Notes: a model not told the origin generated them from the letters alone. Counted from the first letter of the stretch, positions 1 through 7,785 are shown. The stretch is DNA of 26,735 bases from Limiplasma sp031549415 (GCA_031549415.1 JAVBPU010000023.1:1-26735), one strand, 5' to 3'. Translations and numbers: made by a program.

Positions 1-13
1 CCGCCCGGGGACT

Positions 14-132
14 CCGGTTGCTCAGTGTCGTACAAGGTACTGCCGTACCTTGTACTCGCTTCGCTGCCCCAGCTCTCACTCGCTTGCCCCTTCGGGGCAC
101 AGCCCACAGGGCTGACGCTCGTTGACGCTGCC
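14..132 (+). repeat. Dispersed three-hairpin element, copy A
   Basis: This unit matches a second copy at 19858-19976, with near-identity over the first 70 bases. It folds into three successive stems: GTACAAGGTA (30-39) with TACCTTGTAC (46-55); TGCCCC-TTC-GGGGCA (85-99); and CAGCCC-ACA-GGGCTG (100-114). Where the copies differ inside stems, both partners change together, so pairing is preserved in each. After 132, copy A lacks the GGTCC-type hairpin that follows copy B. Whether it acts as RNA, as a protein-binding palindrome or as a small non-autonomous mobile sequence cannot be told from two copies. Confidence 0.8.
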
Positions 133-260
133 CCGGACCCCGCTTCACTAGGGGCATGTGCCGTTTGCTATCACGCGGTTAAGAAGGGTATGGCGGGTTG
201 CGGCATGCCACTAGAAACTTGACTGCATATGGACAAACGGCACTTTTCCCTACTTGAGAC

Positions 261-302
261 GGGTCCGGGCAGAGCCCGGCGGGGTCCGGGGTGGAACCCC
301 GG
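261..302. repeat. Paired GGTCC-linked triloop hairpins
   Basis: Two adjacent stem-loops: CCGGGC-AGA-GCCCGG, then CCGGGGT-GGA-ACCCCGG, each preceded by GGGTCC or GGGGTCC. The layout (GGTCC, G-rich arm, three-base purine loop, C-rich arm, then a GGGG linker) is the same as at 6307-6351 inside the sugar operon and related to the hairpins at 19978-20131 and 26584-26616, so I assign it to the same repeat family. Confidence 0.65.
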
Positions 303-330
303 GCGGGGAGGGGGTGCGGAGGGGATCGCT

Positions 331-380
331 AAGGGGAGGTCCAAGGGGGAACCTCGCCGTTCCCCCTAGACCTCCCCTTG
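331..380. repeat. Long imperfect inverted repeat
   Basis: The left arm has AAGGGGAGGT (331-340) and AGGGGGAAC (344-352). The right arm has GTTCCCCCT (359-367) and ACCTCCCCTT (370-379). Together they form a 19-bp interrupted stem with a six-base loop. No T run follows on either strand, so it is not a standard terminator. Confidence 0.6.
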
Positions 381-388
381 GCATCGTT

Positions 389-466
389 CCCAGTTGGGCT
401 ACCAACTGCTGTCGGCAACGCCGTATCCCGTTGGATCACCAACTGCCACCGGCAACGCCGTACCCA
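389..466. repeat. Two-copy 37-bp tandem repeat
   Basis: GTTGG at 393 and at 430 begin two units with a 37-base period. Each unit contains a short stem GTTGG-nnnn-CCAAC and a second stem CGGC-AAC-GCCG. The loop bases differ between units while the stems are unchanged. There are only two units and no unique spacers, so this is not a CRISPR array. Confidence 0.65.
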
Positions 467-512
467 GTCAAAGCTCACCTTTTTGAAGATCCCAAAACCT
501 CCTGCATCCTAA

Positions 513-1934
513 TCACTCTTCGCTGATCCTAATATCCTTCCCCAGCTTGTTGTTATAGGTATAACGCAGCTGGTCAAAACTTCCGATGGGCTGCCCCAGC
601 AGCCGCAGACCGCTGATGTGGACACCGTCAATGGTATACTTCTTGCTAAAGGCGAAAATGCGCACCGCAGGCGCCTCCCCCGCCAGCACATCCACATTGC
701 GGATGGTTACGTTGCGAATGTTGCCCCTTTGGGCGGTCTTGGACCATTGGCTTTTGGTGGTGGTGAGGTCGATGAGGAAGGTGGCCCCGTCCCCCTGGCC
801 CAGGCGGCAATCCTCCACGGTAATGTTTTCAAACAGCACGTTTTCCACCAAGGCGTTGTCGCTGTTGTGAATGGACAGCACGGGCTTGTGGTTGGCATGC
901 AGGACGGTGATGTTGGTAAAGCGGATGTTGCTGATTCGGTCCGCCCGGGTTTCATAGCCGATCTCGCAGGACTGGGCCAGGTCCGTCCAAAGGATGCAGC
1001 GGTCGAAAGAAATGTTGTCCACATTCCCGTCGTAGCCCTTCACCACCAGGTTGTCGTCCCAGCCCCGCACAAAGCAGCCTTCTACCTGCACGTTTTGACA
1101 GCTTTGGAGGGTGATGCCGTCGCTGTTGGAGCGGGCGCCAATGATGTTCACGCCCTGCACCACCACGTCGCTGCAGTGGTATAAGTTCACCGTCCAGGCC
1201 GCCGGGTCCAGCAGGGTGACGCCTTCGATGCGCACCTGGCGGCAGCCTCGAAAATCAATGGGCACGACCTGATCCTCCCAGCGGTCGAAGGCGCTGCCGT
1301 CGATGATGCCCTGGCCCCAAAGGGTGATGTTTTCCTGCCCTTCCGCGAAAAAGCGGCCGCGCACCACCGCTCCCTCCGCCAGATAGACGCTTTCCCCGCT
1401 TTGCAGGGCCACCTCCCCCACCTCCCACAGGCCGGGGCCGTACACCCGGAGCCCAGGGGTCCCTTCCTGAGGCGGGGCCTGGTCCACGGGGCCCGCAAAG
1501 AGGTGCACCGCGCCCTCCTGGCGGCCGTTGATTTCCACCACCACCTGGGCCGGGCCCATCAGGGGGAAGCGCACCCTGCTTCCCTCCACCACCGGCTGGA
1601 TGCCCAGGGAAAGCGGCCTCACAACGGCGCTTTCAACGGGCTCCCGGTAGGTGAGCGCCACCTCCGCCTCCCCCTCCAGGGCAAAAACGCCCACGGCGGC
1701 CCGACTGAGTTGGGGCCGGGAGGTCCAGGTACGGCTTGGATTCACGGCAGTAGAAAGCAAGGGCAAGGCCTGCCCCTCCACCGTGGCGGTGCAGGCCTCC
1801 CACACAGGCATGGCTTGGGGCCAGGAGGGCAGGTGCATGTGGGTTTCTCCTATCGCGGCGAAATGGGGTAACAAACCCAACCAGGGGAGCAGCGCTACCA
1901 GGCCCAGGCCGCGCCACACGCGCCGGGCCTTCAC
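513..1934 (-). CDS. GH28-like right-handed beta-helix glycosidase
   Basis: Predicted polysaccharide- or oligosaccharide-active protein of 473 residues. Residues 1-30 are basic then hydrophobic, consistent with a signal peptide or membrane anchor. Residues ~180-450 are a beta-helix with repeated I/V-x-N/E-V/I turns. Two GH28-type acidic motifs are visible: NSDG (270-273) and WDDN (292-295). The third GH28 motif (GHG) is replaced by CEIGYET (~323-329) and no R-I-K motif follows, so this is a divergent relative whose activity may differ from polygalacturonase. The GTG start at 1934 is chosen because it overlaps the stop of the upstream GH65 gene in GTGA and has GGAGG seven bases ahead; the longer frame would lie inside that gene. 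Coupled translation suggests a shared pathway. Family level is fairly sure; substrate is unknown. Confidence 0.8.
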   Translation of the reverse strand: MKARRVWRGLGLVALLPWLGLLPHFAAIGETHMHLPSWPQAMPVWEACTATVEGQALPLLSTAVNPSRTWTSRPQLSRAAVGVFALEGEAEVALTYREPVESAVVRPLSLGIQPVVEGSRVRFPLMGPAQVVVEINGRQEGAVHLFAGPVDQAPPQEGTPGLRVYGPGLWEVGEVALQSGESVYLAEGAVVRGRFFAEGQENITLWGQGIIDGSAFDRWEDQVVPIDFRGCRQVRIEGVTLLDPAAWTVNLYHCSDVVVQGVNIIGARSNSDGITLQSCQNVQVEGCFVRGWDDNLVVKGYDGNVDNISFDRCILWTDLAQSCEIGYETRADRISNIRFTNITVLHANHKPVLSIHNSDNALVENVLFENITVEDCRLGQGDGATFLIDLTTTKSQWSKTAQRGNIRNVTIRNVDVLAGEAPAVRIFAFSKKYTIDGVHISGLRLLGQPIGSFDQLRYTYNNKLGKDIRISEE

Positions 1935-4195
1935 AGGGCTTCCTCCAGGACCATGGGGTAAAAGGTCTCCCTCCCGGTGACCCGCACCGGCTGCCCGTAC
2001 AGCAGCACCTGGCATTCCTCCCCGCCGGCTAGGCCCAGCGCCACCTCTCCCTGGCGCACCCGCACCCGCACCCGGCTCTCCCCGCACAGCAGCGTGAAGG
2101 AGAACCCCTCCCATTGGCTGGGAAGCATGGGCCGCAAAGAGGGCAGGTCCCCGTCCATGCGCAGGCCGCCAAAGCCTCTGACAATGGTCATCCAGGCGGC
2201 GGCGATGCCGGTGGTATGCAGGCCGTCGCAGGTATTGCGGTTGTAGTCGTCCAGGTCCAGCCGGGTGGCATAGCCAAAGAAATGGAAGGCCGCCTGTTCT
2301 AGCCCCAGCTCCGCCGCCAACACCGCGTGGATGGAGGGAGACAGGCTGCTTTCATGGATGCAGCGGGGCTCGTAGTAGGCGTAATTGACGGCCTTTTCTT
2401 CCTGGGAAAAATCCTCCGGATGCAAAAACAAGGCCATGAGCACGTCCGGCTGCTTCAGCATGTCCGTGCGGTAAATGCGGTCATAGCTCCAATGCTCGTA
2501 CAGGGGGAAGTCCTTCGCGGGGATGCTGCCCACATCCAAATGGGGCAGCCCAAAGTATCCCTCATGCTGCTCAAACAGGCCCTGGCCCTTCCCCGGCAGC
2601 AGCATGGCGTCTGCGCAGGCCTTCCATTCCGCCAGCTCCGTAAGGGTCAGGCCGGTTTTTTCTTCCAGCGCCTCCCCCTCCGCCACGGTCAGCGCTCCCA
2701 GGGTTCGCAGGGTGAAGCGAAGGGTCTTTTGGCCCATGTAGTTGGTGTAAAAGTTATTGTTCACCATCATATGGAACTCGTCCGGGCCCATCACTCCGTA
2801 ATACCCATAGGTAGTATGGTCCTGGTTCCAATCCCCCCGGGAAGTGAGGTAGCGGCAAATCTGCACCAGCATCTCCACCCCTTCCCGGTGCAAAAAGGCC
2901 CGGTCGCCCGTTTGGTGGGCGTAGATCTCAATGCCATAGGCCACCGATGTGGAGGGCTGCATTTGCAGGCTGGCATGCTGCCACAGGGTGCAGGCCTCCT
3001 TGCCGCTCAAGGTGGCCAGGGGGTAGCAGGCCCCCCGCAAATCCAGCTCCTTGGCCCGCTCCAACGCCTGGGGCAGGGTATGGTAGCGGTACATCAGCAG
3101 ATTGCGGGCCGCCTGGTGGTCATTCAGCAAAAAGTAAGGCAGGCAGTAGGTTTCCGAATCCCAAAAGGCGTGCCCGTTATAGGCTTCCCCCGTGAGCCCC
3201 TTGGCTCCGATGTTATCCCTGGGGTCCAGGCCCCGGTAGGCCTGGTGCATCTGGAACAGGCAAAAGCGGATGCCCTGCTGGTTTTCGTCGTCCCCCAGGA
3301 TCTCCACGTCCGAGGCTGCCCAAAAGGCCGCATAATGCTTGGCATTGGAGGCCAGCAGCTCCTCAAAACCAGGCCACCGCTCCGGCAGGGGGGGCAGGGC
3401 CTCATTTGCGTCCCGGGCCACGGCCACGCTCACCGCCCGCTCCCAGGAAAGCTGTTGCCCGGCCTGGATGTGAACCTTGCCCGCCAGCCCCGCATAGCGG
3501 TTCCGGGCTTCGTAGGCCAGGGGCCCAGGGCCTTGCACCCGCAGGGCGTACCGGGCGTTCTGCCCGGTGGTGCCCGTTTCCACTTCCAGCAGGCAGCCTT
3601 CTTCGATGGGCTGGTTCTGCCGCTCCTGCCACAGGCAATTTTGGTACATCTGATGGGATACGTTGCCATCCACCCCAAAGGCCAGGGCCAGCTCCGCCTC
3701 CCCCGCCAGGCATTCCAGGGTCACGCGCTGCGCCAGCCACTGGGCATCCTCCATACCCGCCAACCGTTCCCATTTGCATAACAGCCGCGCGCCGCTTTGC
3801 GTCTGCCAGACCAGGGTCCTGGTCAGCAGCCCGCTTCGCAAATCCAGCACCCGCGTGAAGCCTTCAAAAGACGACAGGCCCAAGTCCAGCGGTTCCCCGT
3901 CGGCTTCCAGGCGGGTGTGCAAAGCGTCCGGGGCGGTGGCCATGTAATGGGTCTGCTTGACGATGCCCTTATACCCGCCGGCAGAGGGGTCCCCTTCCAG
4001 CTCATACACCCCGCCCAAATAGGAGCCGCGAAGGCTGGGGACCTGCCCGCCCTCCTCCAGATAGCCCCGCACGCCCAGCCGTTCATTGGCCAGCGCAAAC
4101 ACGGACTCCGCCAGCTTGGCGTGCCCGGGGTCAAAGCCCTCCTCCACAACGCGCCAGGTCTCGCACCCAAAATAGCGGTTGGCCACCTTGCCCAT
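1931..4195 (-). CDS. GH65 glycoside phosphorylase (kojibiose phosphorylase-like)
   Basis: Cytoplasmic enzyme of 754 residues, the usual GH65 length, predicted to split an alpha-linked glucoside with phosphate into beta-glucose 1-phosphate and a sugar. It has an N-terminal beta-sandwich domain (~1-270), then an (alpha/alpha)6 barrel. Visible barrel motifs are FWDSETY (~344), GPDEFH with the family's general-acid Glu near 473, NNNFYTN, KQPD (~581, typical of the phosphate site) and HESSLS (~614). No signal peptide. Start at 4195: AAGGGG lies eight bases upstream; a TTG ten codons earlier lacks a site. It follows the permease genes by 108 bases and overlaps the beta-helix gene by four. Members act on kojibiose, nigerose, trehalose, maltose, glucosyl-glycerol or glucosyl-rhamnose; sequence alone does not choose, though a pectinase-like neighbour makes a rhamnose-containing glucoside worth testing. 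Confidence 0.88.
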   Translation of the reverse strand: MGKVANRYFGCETWRVVEEGFDPGHAKLAESVFALANERLGVRGYLEEGGQVPSLRGSYLGGVYELEGDPSAGGYKGIVKQTHYMATAPDALHTRLEADGEPLDLGLSSFEGFTRVLDLRSGLLTRTLVWQTQSGARLLCKWERLAGMEDAQWLAQRVTLECLAGEAELALAFGVDGNVSHQMYQNCLWQERQNQPIEEGCLLEVETGTTGQNARYALRVQGPGPLAYEARNRYAGLAGKVHIQAGQQLSWERAVSVAVARDANEALPPLPERWPGFEELLASNAKHYAAFWAASDVEILGDDENQQGIRFCLFQMHQAYRGLDPRDNIGAKGLTGEAYNGHAFWDSETYCLPYFLLNDHQAARNLLMYRYHTLPQALERAKELDLRGACYPLATLSGKEACTLWQHASLQMQPSTSVAYGIEIYAHQTGDRAFLHREGVEMLVQICRYLTSRGDWNQDHTTYGYYGVMGPDEFHMMVNNNFYTNYMGQKTLRFTLRTLGALTVAEGEALEEKTGLTLTELAEWKACADAMLLPGKGQGLFEQHEGYFGLPHLDVGSIPAKDFPLYEHWSYDRIYRTDMLKQPDVLMALFLHPEDFSQEEKAVNYAYYEPRCIHESSLSPSIHAVLAAELGLEQAAFHFFGYATRLDLDDYNRNTCDGLHTTGIAAAWMTIVRGFGGLRMDGDLPSLRPMLPSQWEGFSFTLLCGESRVRVRVRQGEVALGLAGGEECQVLLYGQPVRVTGRETFYPMVLEEAL

Positions 4196-4243
4196 GCTGC
4201 ATACCCCTTTCCAGCCTGCGTCCAAGCGCGCTCCAAAACAAAC

Positions 4244-4260
4244 GGAAACGCGCCGTTTCC
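4244..4260 (-). terminator. Intercistronic hairpin malG-GH65
   Basis: A perfect GGAAACG / CGTTTCC stem with a three-base loop lies in the 108-base gap between the permease and GH65 genes. In the direction of transcription it is followed by a T-rich stretch (GTTTGTTTTGG). It may be a partial terminator or a processing and stability signal that lowers GH65 expression relative to the transporter. The T run is interrupted, so full termination is doubtful. Confidence 0.45.
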
Positions 4261-4303
4261 AATCTTTTTTCTTTTGCGCTTTCTATGGCGTATGGACTGC
4301 GAA

Positions 4304-5209
4304 TTATCCCTTCATCCCCGTGGTGGTCACGTTTTGCGTAATCTGCCGCTGAAAGAAAATAAACATCAAAATCGGCGGAATCACTGAAAACACAATGGCC
4401 CGGATGATATCCATTTCGTTGACCCGGTCGGAGGTACGGTAGGAAAACAGCCGGACCATCACGGTTTCCAGCTTAGTGCCGCTGAGCACCAGGTAGGGCA
4501 GCAGGAAGTCCGACCAGGCGGCGTTGACGGCATAGATGATGATGACGATATTGATGGGCATGGACAGCGGGACCACGATTCTGAAAAAGAGCTGCAAATT
4601 GTTGCAGCCGTCCAGCCGCGCCGCCTCCAACAGGCTATCGGGCATGCCGTCATAAAAGTTTTTCAAAAGCACCACGTAAAAGGCGCTGGCCCCCGCCCCA
4701 AACCACAGCGGCACAAAGGAGCCGATGAGGCCCACCTTGGTGATGTTGATCAGCAGCGGCACCACGCTGGTGGTGGCGGGCAGCATCAGCGTGCCCATCA
4801 CCAGGCCATAGGCCAGCTTGTATCCCTTGGGCCGCAGGCGGCTGAGGCTATAGGCAAACAGCCCATTAAACAGCAGGGCCGCCGCCGCGCTGCCCAGGGC
4901 CACCCACAGGGAATTCACATAATAGCGGACGTATTTCATCTGGTTCCAGGTTTCCAAATACCCTTCCAGGGAAAAGCTGGTAGGCCAAAACTGCACCATG
5001 TACTTTTTGCCGATTTTGACCCCCCGGGAAAACTCCTTGATGTCCTTGAACCCGGACAACGCCACCCATAAAAGCGGCATCACCGCCACCAGAAAAGCGG
5101 TGATGGCCAGGGCGTACATGAGGATATACCCGGCTTTGACCCCAGGCTTGCGAAGGTCAAAGTTCCGGACAGCGCCTTCGTGCTTTTGTCGGGACGCAGC
5201 TTTCATCAT
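4304..5209 (-). CDS. Carbohydrate ABC transporter permease, MalG type
   Basis: Inner-membrane subunit of a CUT1-family sugar importer, 301 residues, with about six hydrophobic segments (the first at ~30-50). The cytoplasmic EAA loop that contacts the ATPase is clear: EAARLDGCNNLQLFFRI, followed by VPLSMP. The C-terminus ends in QRQITQNVTTTGMKG, a typical ending for MalG/LacG-type permeases. The start at 5209 (tandem ATG ATG; 5206 also possible) lies 16 bases after the MalF-type stop, with a purine-rich GGGGAGAGAAGG site between. It pairs with the MalF-type permease and the binding protein of the same operon. Substrate cannot be read from the permease. Confidence 0.93.
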   Translation of the reverse strand: MMKAASRQKHEGAVRNFDLRKPGVKAGYILMYALAITAFLVAVMPLLWVALSGFKDIKEFSRGVKIGKKYMVQFWPTSFSLEGYLETWNQMKYVRYYVNSLWVALGSAAAALLFNGLFAYSLSRLRPKGYKLAYGLVMGTLMLPATTSVVPLLINITKVGLIGSFVPLWFGAGASAFYVVLLKNFYDGMPDSLLEAARLDGCNNLQLFFRIVVPLSMPINIVIIIYAVNAAWSDFLLPYLVLSGTKLETVMVRLFSYRTSDRVNEMDIIRAIVFSVIPPILMFIFFQRQITQNVTTTGMKG

Positions 5210-5225
5210 CCATCCTTCTCTCCCC

Positions 5226-6140
5226 TCACATGTCCATGGGCTTGTTGACTTTGTTGTACAAAAGCGTCAGGGCGATCAGCGCCACGGAAATCAGCACCGA
5301 GACCGCGCTGGCCTTGGGGTAGTCAAACCGTTCAAAGGCGAAGCGGAACACCAGCTGCATCAGCGACAGCGAGGCATTGTTGGGCCCGCCGTTGGTGATG
5401 ACCAGGGGTTCATACAGCACCTGAAACACGGCGATGATCTGCAAAATGAACAGGGTCCGGGCCAGGTTGTACAGATTGGGCAACGTGATGTGCCGGATGC
5501 GCATACGCACATTGGCCCCGTCAATGATGGCCGCCTCATACAGCTCCGGGTTAATGCTCTGCAAGCCCGCCAGATACAGCAGCGTGGTGGCCCCCGCGCC
5601 CTTCCAGGTCATGGCCACCACAATCAGCGGCACCACCATGCCCGCGCTTTGCAGCCAGGCGGTAGGCTCCGCGCCAAAAAGCTTCAGCACCATGTTCAGG
5701 CCGCCGTTTTCGCCGCTTTTGTATAAAAAGCGCCACAAAAAGGCCATGGCCAAGCCCGGCACCATGTTGGGCAAGTAGACCCCGGTGCGAACGAGGCCCT
5801 TGCCCCTTCGCATCTCATGGATCACAATGGCCAGCACCATGGGCACCAAAAAGCCGATCACCAGCGACCACAGGGTGTAAATGACGGTATTCAGCACCGC
5901 GGGCCAAAAATCCACATGGCGGAGGACCTCCGCATATTGCCGAAACCACACAAAGCGCTCCAGGCGCATGCCGTTGGCCTCGTATAGCGATAGGTTGATG
6001 GCCTGCACCAGAGGCACCCACACAAAAAAGCAAAACAGGGCGATGCTGGGCAGCATGATGCCCCATCCCCCGATGTCCTTGGCATGCCGGGTCCAAAAGG
6101 AGGCCTGCGGGGCGGTTGTTTTCCTCTGTATCCCAGTCAT
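5226..6140 (-). CDS. Carbohydrate ABC transporter permease, MalF type
   Basis: Second membrane subunit of the CUT1 sugar importer, 304 residues with about six transmembrane segments. The EAA loop reads EAAIIDGANVRMRIRHI, followed by TLPNL. Start at 6140 is favoured because AAAGGAGG lies seven bases upstream; the longer frame begins with a TTG 17 codons earlier and has no such site. It is separated from the binding-protein gene by 274 bases rich in hairpins and from the MalG-type gene by 16 bases. No ATP-binding subunit is encoded nearby, so the pair probably uses a shared MsmK/UgpC-type ATPase made elsewhere, as many Firmicutes CUT1 systems do. Confidence 0.93.
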   Translation of the reverse strand: MTGIQRKTTAPQASFWTRHAKDIGGWGIMLPSIALFCFFVWVPLVQAINLSLYEANGMRLERFVWFRQYAEVLRHVDFWPAVLNTVIYTLWSLVIGFLVPMVLAIVIHEMRRGKGLVRTGVYLPNMVPGLAMAFLWRFLYKSGENGGLNMVLKLFGAEPTAWLQSAGMVVPLIVVAMTWKGAGATTLLYLAGLQSINPELYEAAIIDGANVRMRIRHITLPNLYNLARTLFILQIIAVFQVLYEPLVITNGGPNNASLSLMQLVFRFAFERFDYPKASAVSVLISVALIALTLLYNKVNKPMDM

Positions 6141-6191
6141 GGGCACGCCTCCTTTGGGCAGCTTTTGTTGGGTCCGCTCGCGGCGGGGCAA

Positions 6192-6230
6192 GGAACGAGG
6201 GGACGAGGGGACGAGGGGACGAGGGGACGG
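6192..6230. repeat. 8-bp tandem repeat (ACGAGGGG)x4
   Basis: Four perfect copies of ACGAGGGG (6195-6226) followed by ACGG. It lies just ahead of the MalF-type gene, within the repeat block of the intercistronic gap. Similar GGACGAGG runs occur near 19806 and a 9-bp CGTTACCCN repeat at 26652, each again next to hairpin-family copies. Confidence 0.75.
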
Positions 6231-6240
6231 CCTCCGGCGG

Positions 6241-6351
6241 CGTAAGGGCTATGCCCTTACGAATCCCTTTCCTGAAATGCCCATGAAATGGGCGTTTCAG
6301 AGATGGGTCCAGGGATGAAATCCCTGGTGGGGTCCAGGGGTGAAACCCCTG
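6241..6351 (-). repeat. Four-hairpin block between binding-protein and permease genes
   Basis: Four consecutive stem-loops within 111 bases: CGTAAGGGC-TAT-GCCCTTACG (6241-6261); a 13-bp stem with one T-G pair and loop GAA (6272-6300); CCAGGGAT-GAA-ATCCCTGG (6309-6327); and CAGGGGT-GAA-ACCCCTG (6335-6351). The last two carry the GGTCC linkers of the window-wide repeat family. The block is transcribed inside the operon, so the stems can form in the mRNA and could slow 3' exonucleases, keeping binding-protein mRNA more abundant than permease mRNA. That role is inferred by analogy with E. coli malE-malF. Confidence 0.7.
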
Positions 6352-6373
6352 CATAGTGGCTTTCAACACACAA

Positions 6374-6399
6374 GGGGATGCCGGGAGCCCGGCATCCCC
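6374..6399 (-). terminator. Strong hairpin after the binding-protein gene
   Basis: A perfect 12-bp stem, GGGGATGCCGGG paired with CCCGGCATCCCC, begins 15 bases beyond the stop of the solute-binding protein gene. The downstream sequence (TTGTGTGTTG) is only moderately T-rich, so partial termination or mRNA 3'-end protection is more likely than complete termination. This would fit the excess of binding protein over permease usual for ABC importers. Confidence 0.6.
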
Positions 6400-6414
6400 G
6401 CTGGCAAAAAACGA

Positions 6415-7785
6415 TTACTTGTTGAAGTTGTCGTCCAGGTTCTTTTGCACGTTGGCCTGGGCGGTATCCATCAGGGCCTGCACATCAGCGTTTTCATCGG
6501 TGAGCACAGCCTGCAGCACCTTGGTCAGCTCCGCGTACAGGGTCTGGGCGTCGATGGGCTCTTCCAGGCGCAGCACGCCTTCGGTGGAGATGGCGTCAAA
6601 GTAGTGGCTGAACAGGGCAGCGTCCACGTTGGCATACTCGTTCACGATCTTCTCGGTCTCCGCCAGGAAGTCGGGATCGGTCCAGGCCAGGAAATTCTTG
6701 ATCACGGGAATGCCGTGCTCCACGCGGTACTTGGCATCCTCGATGAGGCCGTTGCGCACGGTGTCCGTCAGCACGGGAGCGCGGCCCATCACTTCCAGAT
6801 AATCCAGGCCAGCATTGATTTCTTCGGGCGTTGCGTTGTTGGCGAAGAAGTAGGGGGTGCCGCCGGAGAGGCAGAACTGGCCGCCGGGGCCTGCGGGAAC
6901 GCCTACCAGCATCAGCTTATCCACAGCCAGGCCATTGGTGGCGGTGGGCTGAGAAACCGCGTCGTTAGCGCCAATGTACATGGCGGCGGAACCAGTGCCC
7001 AACTGCGCGAAGCCAGTGCCCCAGTCTTCCGAGGTGGGGTCCGGGGTCAGCAGGTCATACTTCCACTTCAGGTCCTTCACATAGTTCATGGCCGCCACGG
7101 CTTCGGGGCTGTTCACCTGGGCGGTCCATTTGCCATCCGCGCCCTGCACTTCAAAGGTGGCGCCAAAGCTCCAGGCGATGTTGCTGAAATGCCAGCCGCC
7201 GGCGTTGTCCTTGGCCAGCAGGCACAGGGCGGCGGAGCCGGTCTCTTCCTTGATCTTCTGGCCCACGGTGATCAGCTCGTCCCAGGTCTTGGGATAGAGG
7301 GGATAGCCCTTCTCGTCCACCAGGCCCGCGTCCTCAAAGACCTCCACGTTGATCATCAGGCCCAGGGCATAACCGTCCCGGGGCAGGCCATACAGGCGGC
7401 CGTCCTCGCTGCTGAGCAGCTGCCGGATGGAGGGATTCATCTTGTCCGCCCAGCCGCGGGCTTCCATGGCCTCGGTGATGTCCGCGATATACTGGCCCTT
7501 GATCAGCTTCTGGGGCTCGGTGTACCAGGACTGGAAGATGGTGGGCAGGGTGCCCGCTTCCGCCATGGGGACAAAGGTGTCGGTGGCGTACTTGTAATGG
7601 GCCTTCTCAATCACCACATCGGGGTGCAGCTTGGCGTACTCCGCCATGAAAACCTCATGGGCGGCCACTTCGGCGGTGTCGATGTCTTCCGGGTAGATGC
7701 CAAGCTTCAGGGTGACTTCTGCCAGCGCGGACACGGCAGACAGCGCCAGCAGGGCGCTGAGCAGCAGAGCGACGAGTTTCTTCAT
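6415..7785 (-). CDS. Extracellular carbohydrate-binding protein (SBP family 1)
   Basis: Captures the sugar outside the membrane and delivers it to the two permeases encoded next in the operon. The mature region has the two-lobe family-1 pattern, with GWADKMNPSIRQLL and YGLPRDGYALGLMINVEVF typical of MalE/UgpB relatives. 456 residues. The start at 7785 has AAAAGGAGG nine bases upstream and gives a classic signal peptide (MKKLVALLLSALLALSAVSA) with a likely cut after ALA. No cysteine follows the cleavage site, so the lipoprotein box expected of a Gram-positive binding protein is missing. It is first in its transcription unit, behind a consensus promoter flanked by LacI-type operators. Confidence 0.92.
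   Translation of the reverse strand: MKKLVALLLSALLALSAVSALAEVTLKLGIYPEDIDTAEVAAHEVFMAEYAKLHPDVVIEKAHYKYATDTFVPMAEAGTLPTIFQSWYTEPQKLIKGQYIADITEAMEARGWADKMNPSIRQLLSSEDGRLYGLPRDGYALGLMINVEVFEDAGLVDEKGYPLYPKTWDELITVGQKIKEETGSAALCLLAKDNAGGWHFSNIAWSFGATFEVQGADGKWTAQVNSPEAVAAMNYVKDLKWKYDLLTPDPTSEDWGTGFAQLGTGSAAMYIGANDAVSQPTATNGLAVDKLMLVGVPAGPGGQFCLSGGTPYFFANNATPEEINAGLDYLEVMGRAPVLTDTVRNGLIEDAKYRVEHGIPVIKNFLAWTDPDFLAETEKIVNEYANVDAALFSHYFDAISTEGVLRLEEPIDAQTLYAELTKVLQAVLTDENADVQALMDTAQANVQKNLDDNFNK

Larger units (their letters stand above)
1..512. other. Repeat-rich intergenic region, no gene
   Basis: No credible gene lies here. Open frames on the plus strand (25-222, 254-526) run through palindromic repeats, have no ribosome binding site and match no family I recognise. 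The stretch holds a multi-hairpin dispersed element (14-132), an inverted repeat pairing GTGCCGTTTG (158-167) with CAAACGGCAC (234-243), two GGTCC-linked hairpins (261-302), a long imperfect hairpin (331-380) and a 37-bp tandem repeat (389-466). It is downstream of the leftward sugar operon, so some of these hairpins may end or protect that transcript; no classical terminator with a T run is seen. Confidence 0.8.

Noticed and set aside
25..222. 65-codon plus-strand open frame with a leader-like start
   Set aside because: It reads through the dispersed hairpin element; the second copy at 19858 gives a similar frame, but differences follow stem pairing, not codons, and there is no ribosome site.
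389..466. Possible CRISPR repeats
   Set aside because: Only two adjacent units with no unique spacers and no cas genes.
2327..3781. 484-codon plus-strand frame opposite the GH65 gene
   Set aside because: It is the antisense shadow of a well-supported enzyme and has no recognisable domain.
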